A DNA stretch of 64,000 nucleotides from Sphingopyxis panaciterrae (GTDB lineage Bacteria > Pseudomonadota > Alphaproteobacteria > Sphingomonadales > Sphingomonadaceae), in assembly GCF_011762125.1 (NCBI RefSeq), contig NZ_JAASQN010000002.1, positions 434,001 through 498,000 of the forward strand, given 5' to 3'. Both the position numbers and the translations under genes were made by a program. Every line of letters begins with the position of its first letter. The stretch's first letter is position 1. Below are positions 61,490 through 64,000 of the stretch, one piece after another. A model generated the notes under the pieces. It searched no databases. It was not told the DNA's origin and was given only the letters and a program-made list of their open reading frames with translations.

Positions 61490-62544
61490 CAGACCGTTTC
61501 CGTCACTTTGCGCAGCAGTGGCGGCCGGTCGGGATCGTGACCGCGCAAGATAGCGAGCGCGTTGATCGCGCCATAGAAGGACTGGATTTGCAGGATCGGC
61601 TGGAGCGAAGCCGGCGCGTCCAGAATGGGCAGGCCGACCGCATCCTCCGCGACCGGCTCCGCGACCGGCCCCGCGACGATCAGCCTTGCGCCGATGGCCC
61701 GCAATTCTCCGATCAGGTCGTCCACGCCCGCCGCCGATTCATCGTCCTGCCGGAAAATGAGCATCGGCAGCCCGGTCGCGGCGAGCGCCATCGGGCCGTG
61801 GCGAACCTCCGCGGTACTGAACGCCTCGGCATGGATGCCGCAGGTTTCCTTGAATTTCAGCGCCGCTTCCTGTGCGATCGCCAGCCCGGGACCGCGGCCG
61901 AGCACGAACAGGCCGCGGCTGTCCCGCAGCGCCGTCGTCAGCGGCGACCAGTCGAGCCGCCAAGCGGCGCGCAGCCATTCGGGCAGTCGCGCGAGAGCGG
62001 GCCCGATCGCGCCGTCATTCGCCTCGAGCGCCGCGACGATACGGGCGATCGCCGCCAGCGAGGCGATATAGCTCTTCGTCGCCGCGACGCTGTTTTCTGG
62101 CCCGGCGCACAGGGGGAGGGTCCAGTCGGCGGCCTTCGACAACGGTGTGGCGGAAGCATTGACCAGCGCCAGCGTCCGCGCGCCCTGCTGCGACGCGCGC
62201 TGCACCGCTTCGATCAGGTCGGGGCTCTTGCCCGATTGCGAGATGGCGAGGAACAGGCTGCCGCCGAGTTTCAACGGCGCCTGATAGATCGAGCTGACCG
62301 ATGGCGCGGCCGAGGCCGTCACCCAGCCCAATTGCCGTTCGAACGCATATTTGGCGAAGGTCGCCGCATGATCCGAACTGCCGCGCGCGCAGGTGACGAC
62401 CATCGACGGCGGGTCGGCGGCAAGCGATGACAGGATTTCGGCCATGACCGCCCCGCCGCAGGCGAATTGCCGTTCGACGGCATCGCCCGCGCTCGCGGCT
62501 TCCTGAAACATCAAGGTGCGTTCGGCAGCGACCATCGCCATCAT
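61489..62544 (-). CDS. nagB-II: SIS-domain glucosamine-6-phosphate deaminase (NagB-II type)
   Basis: 351 residues of two SIS domains without glutaminase. Motifs: CARGSSDHAATFAKYAFER, FLAISQSGKSPDLIEA, and LGRGPGLAIAQEAALKFKET; HAEAFSTAEVRHGPMAL is the second-domain catalytic region. It converts glucosamine-6-P to fructose-6-P and ammonia, replacing NagB in many alphaproteobacteria. It overlaps the regulator gene by 4 bp and nagA by 1. Confidence 0.9.
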   Translation of the reverse strand: MMAMVAAERTLMFQEAASAGDAVERQFACGGAVMAEILSSLAADPPSMVVTCARGSSDHAATFAKYAFERQLGWVTASAAPSVSSIYQAPLKLGGSLFLAISQSGKSPDLIEAVQRASQQGARTLALVNASATPLSKAADWTLPLCAGPENSVAATKSYIASLAAIARIVAALEANDGAIGPALARLPEWLRAAWRLDWSPLTTALRDSRGLFVLGRGPGLAIAQEAALKFKETCGIHAEAFSTAEVRHGPMALAATGLPMLIFRQDDESAAGVDDLIGELRAIGARLIVAGPVAEPVAEDAVGLPILDAPASLQPILQIQSFYGAINALAILRGHDPDRPPLLRKVTETV

Positions 62545-63281
62545 GCCTCCACCAGTTCGGCGATGAAGTCGTAGGCGTCGCCGCGATAGAGGCTTTCGGT
62601 CGTCTCGACGATCCGGCCGTCGGCCAGAAAGCCGCGGCGCTCGATCATCAGCCCCGGGGCGCCCGGTTCGATGTCCATGATGGCGGCCGCTTCGGCGTCG
62701 ATCAAAATCGCGCGCAGCTTTTGCAACGCGCGCACCGGACGATGGCCGGTCTTGTCGAGCGCCGCGTAAAGCGAATCGACCACCGCATCGGCATCGGTCA
62801 GCGCGTAGCTGGCGATCGTCGACCGTTCGATCGCCATCGAAATACCATCGGCGCAGCGCAGGCGCGCGAACCGGAACACCCGCGAACCGGGACTGAGACC
62901 GAGCGACAGCGATTCATCGGGCGTGACGAAGCTTTCGGTCTTGTCCAGCCAGCGGCTCGACGGAACCCGGCCGCGCGAGATCATGTCCTCGGAGAAGGAA
63001 CTGAGCTTGGCGAACTGCTTCTCGACGCGGTCGACGACAAATGTCCCCGCGCCGTGCCGCCGGACCAGCAGCCCTTCGTTCACCAGTTCGTCGACCGCGC
63101 GGCGTACCGTGACGCGCGACACGTCATAGCGTTTGGCGAGCGTCCGTTCGGGCGGAATCGCGCCGCCGGGGGCAAAATCGCGATTGGCGATGCTGGCGCG
63201 CAACGCGCCGCTGAGCTGCTGGTAGCGCAGCCCCGTCGACTCGATGCCGCCCGGGGTGGATTCGTTGCCTGCAATGGCCAT
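62541..63281 (-). CDS. nagR: GntR/HutC-family regulator, NagR/NagQ-like
   Basis: 246 residues. HTH: PPERTLAKRYDVSRVTVRRA with LVNEGLLVRRHGAGTFVVD; the UTRA effector domain follows (VEKQFAKLSSFSEDM to RGFLADGRIVETTESLYRG). It probably senses GlcNAc-6-P or GlcN-6-P. First gene of the nag operon, divergent from the TonB receptor. TTGGTA/TACCAA boxes upstream are candidate sites. The inner ATG at MAIAG is used; the longer frame has no HTH function. Confidence 0.9.
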   Translation of the reverse strand: MAIAGNESTPGGIESTGLRYQQLSGALRASIANRDFAPGGAIPPERTLAKRYDVSRVTVRRAVDELVNEGLLVRRHGAGTFVVDRVEKQFAKLSSFSEDMISRGRVPSSRWLDKTESFVTPDESLSLGLSPGSRVFRFARLRCADGISMAIERSTIASYALTDADAVVDSLYAALDKTGHRPVRALQKLRAILIDAEAAAIMDIEPGAPGLMIERRGFLADGRIVETTESLYRGDAYDFIAELVEA

Positions 63282-63473
63282 GGAACACTTACCTCGTCCT
63301 GCTTTATATACCAATTCAACACCAATTTTAAATCGAGCGCAAGAATAATTCACGGATATCTGCAAAAAACTTCATAACCTTCGCCAAAATTCAACCTCAT
63401 GGATTTTTCGGTTGATATTGGTATTTTCTCTATGTTACCAAATTAGGACCAAGGAGAGAAAAGGGGAACCTGC
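63282..63473. promoter_or_regulatory. divergent nag promoter region with TTGGTA/TACCAA boxes
   Basis: TACCAA (63309-63314) and CACCAA (63320-63325) lie near nagR; TTGGTA (63418-63423) and TACCAA (63436-63441) lie near the receptor gene. This AT-rich spacer is the natural operator region for NagR. Confidence 0.55.
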
Positions 63474-64000
63474 ATGTTCGGATCGAAGCCGCTATTGGCC
63501 ACCGCAAGTGCCATTGCCTATATCGCCAGCCTGTCGCCCGCCGCCGCCCAGGACGCTGCCGTCGGCGAGGAAATCGTCGTCACCGGCTATCGCGGGTCGG
63601 TCGCCCAGTCGATCGAGGCCAAGCGCGACCTGTCGGTCATCGCCGACGTCGTCACCGCCGAGGACATCGGCAAATTCCCCGACAAGAATGTCGCCGAAGC
63701 GCTGCAGCGCGTCCCCGGCATCGTCGTCAACCGCGAATTCGGCGAGGGCGAACGCGTCTCGCTGCGCGGCACCGCCCCCAATCTCACCAAGACGTTGCTC
63801 AACGGCCATAGCGTCGCGACCGCCGACTGGTTCATCCTCGACCAGGTCGCATCGACGCGCAGCTTCAACTACCTCACCCTGCCCGCTGAAATCGTCGGCC
63901 GGCTCGAAGTCTATAAAAGCCCGCAGGCCGACGTCGAAGAAGGCGGGGTCGGCGGCACGATCAACGTCATGACGCGCAACCCGCTCGACCTCGACCCGTT
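63474..64000 (+). CDS. TonB-dependent receptor, probable GlcNAc/chitin-oligomer uptake (3' end cut)
   Basis: The first 175 codons are visible; the gene runs off the window. Signal peptide (LLATASAIAYIASLSPAAAQ), TonB-box-like EIVVTGYRGSVAQSIEAKRD, then the plug domain with VTAEDIGKFPDKNVAEALQR and VPGIVVNREFGEGERVSLRG. GAGAAAAGGGG precedes the ATG. Divergence from nagR suggests a role in GlcNAc or chitooligosaccharide import, as known in Caulobacter and Xanthomonas. Confidence 0.9.
   Translation, partial: MFGSKPLLATASAIAYIASLSPAAAQDAAVGEEIVVTGYRGSVAQSIEAKRDLSVIADVVTAEDIGKFPDKNVAEALQRVPGIVVNREFGEGERVSLRGTAPNLTKTLLNGHSVATADWFILDQVASTRSFNYLTLPAEIVGRLEVYKSPQADVEEGGVGGTINVMTRNPLDLDP

Overview
The window is GC-rich chromosomal DNA from an alphaproteobacterium, most likely a sphingomonad close to Sphingopyxis/Sphingomonas. 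This placement is inferred from overall protein character (short bc1-type cytochrome genes petABC, TonB-dependent receptors, an HPr-rel-A kinase cassette, argD-argF-hslO order) and from several families of dispersed palindromic repeats typical of such genomes. No taxonomic marker such as 16S rRNA is present, and I recognise no tRNA, rRNA or CRISPR.

Layout. 0.2-5.6 kb: OmpA-like protein, a TetR regulator divergent from a carotenoid-oxygenase-family enzyme with a clear tandem operator between them, then an overlapping ATP-grasp/nucleotidyltransferase pair of unknown function. 5.8-18.6 kb: the usual secE-nusG-rplK-rplA-rplJ-rplL block is present but broken up. secE-nusG, rplK-rplA and rplJ-rplL are separated by tesB and by about 7.6 kb holding a PadR/DUF2218 pair, a DUF2975/HTH pair, a pterin dehydratase-YoaK-permease operon, a small metallopeptidase and ccmA-ccmB. 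18.8-31 kb: MFS transporter, apt, the cytochrome bc1 operon, trmL-hemF, two paralogous membrane proteins, lipB, and queC-queE. 31-40.9 kb: argD-argF-hslO, a luciferase-like oxidoreductase, Lrp/LysE divergent pair, aldo/keto reductase, a DUF411 protein, dienelactone hydrolase and HAD phosphatase.

41-50.9 kb is the most accessory part. glmS is followed on its 3' side by an AT-rich gene coding for a protein with a nucleoside 2-deoxyribosyltransferase-like C-terminal domain, and preceded by a VapBC-like toxin-antitoxin pair. glmU leads a small operon with a GNAT enzyme and two unknown genes. An overlapping four-gene cassette (MarR, PqqD-like, HprK-related kinase, nucleotidyltransferase) is the HPr-rel-A system, whose function is unknown.

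51-64 kb: TonB-dependent receptor with maiA, a beta-helix/di-haem cytochrome pair of unknown function, DUF2147 protein, Asp/Glu racemase, proton-translocating transhydrogenase subunits pntAB-pntB without an adjacent pntAA, a SugE/Gdx-type exporter, and an N-acetylglucosamine operon (nagR-nagB-II-nagA) divergent from a TonB-dependent receptor cut by the window end. Repeat elements fill most of the gene-free gaps. The best leads for new biology are the glmS-linked NDT-like protein, the HPr-rel-A cassette, the ATP-grasp/nucleotidyltransferase pair and the beta-helix/di-haem pair.
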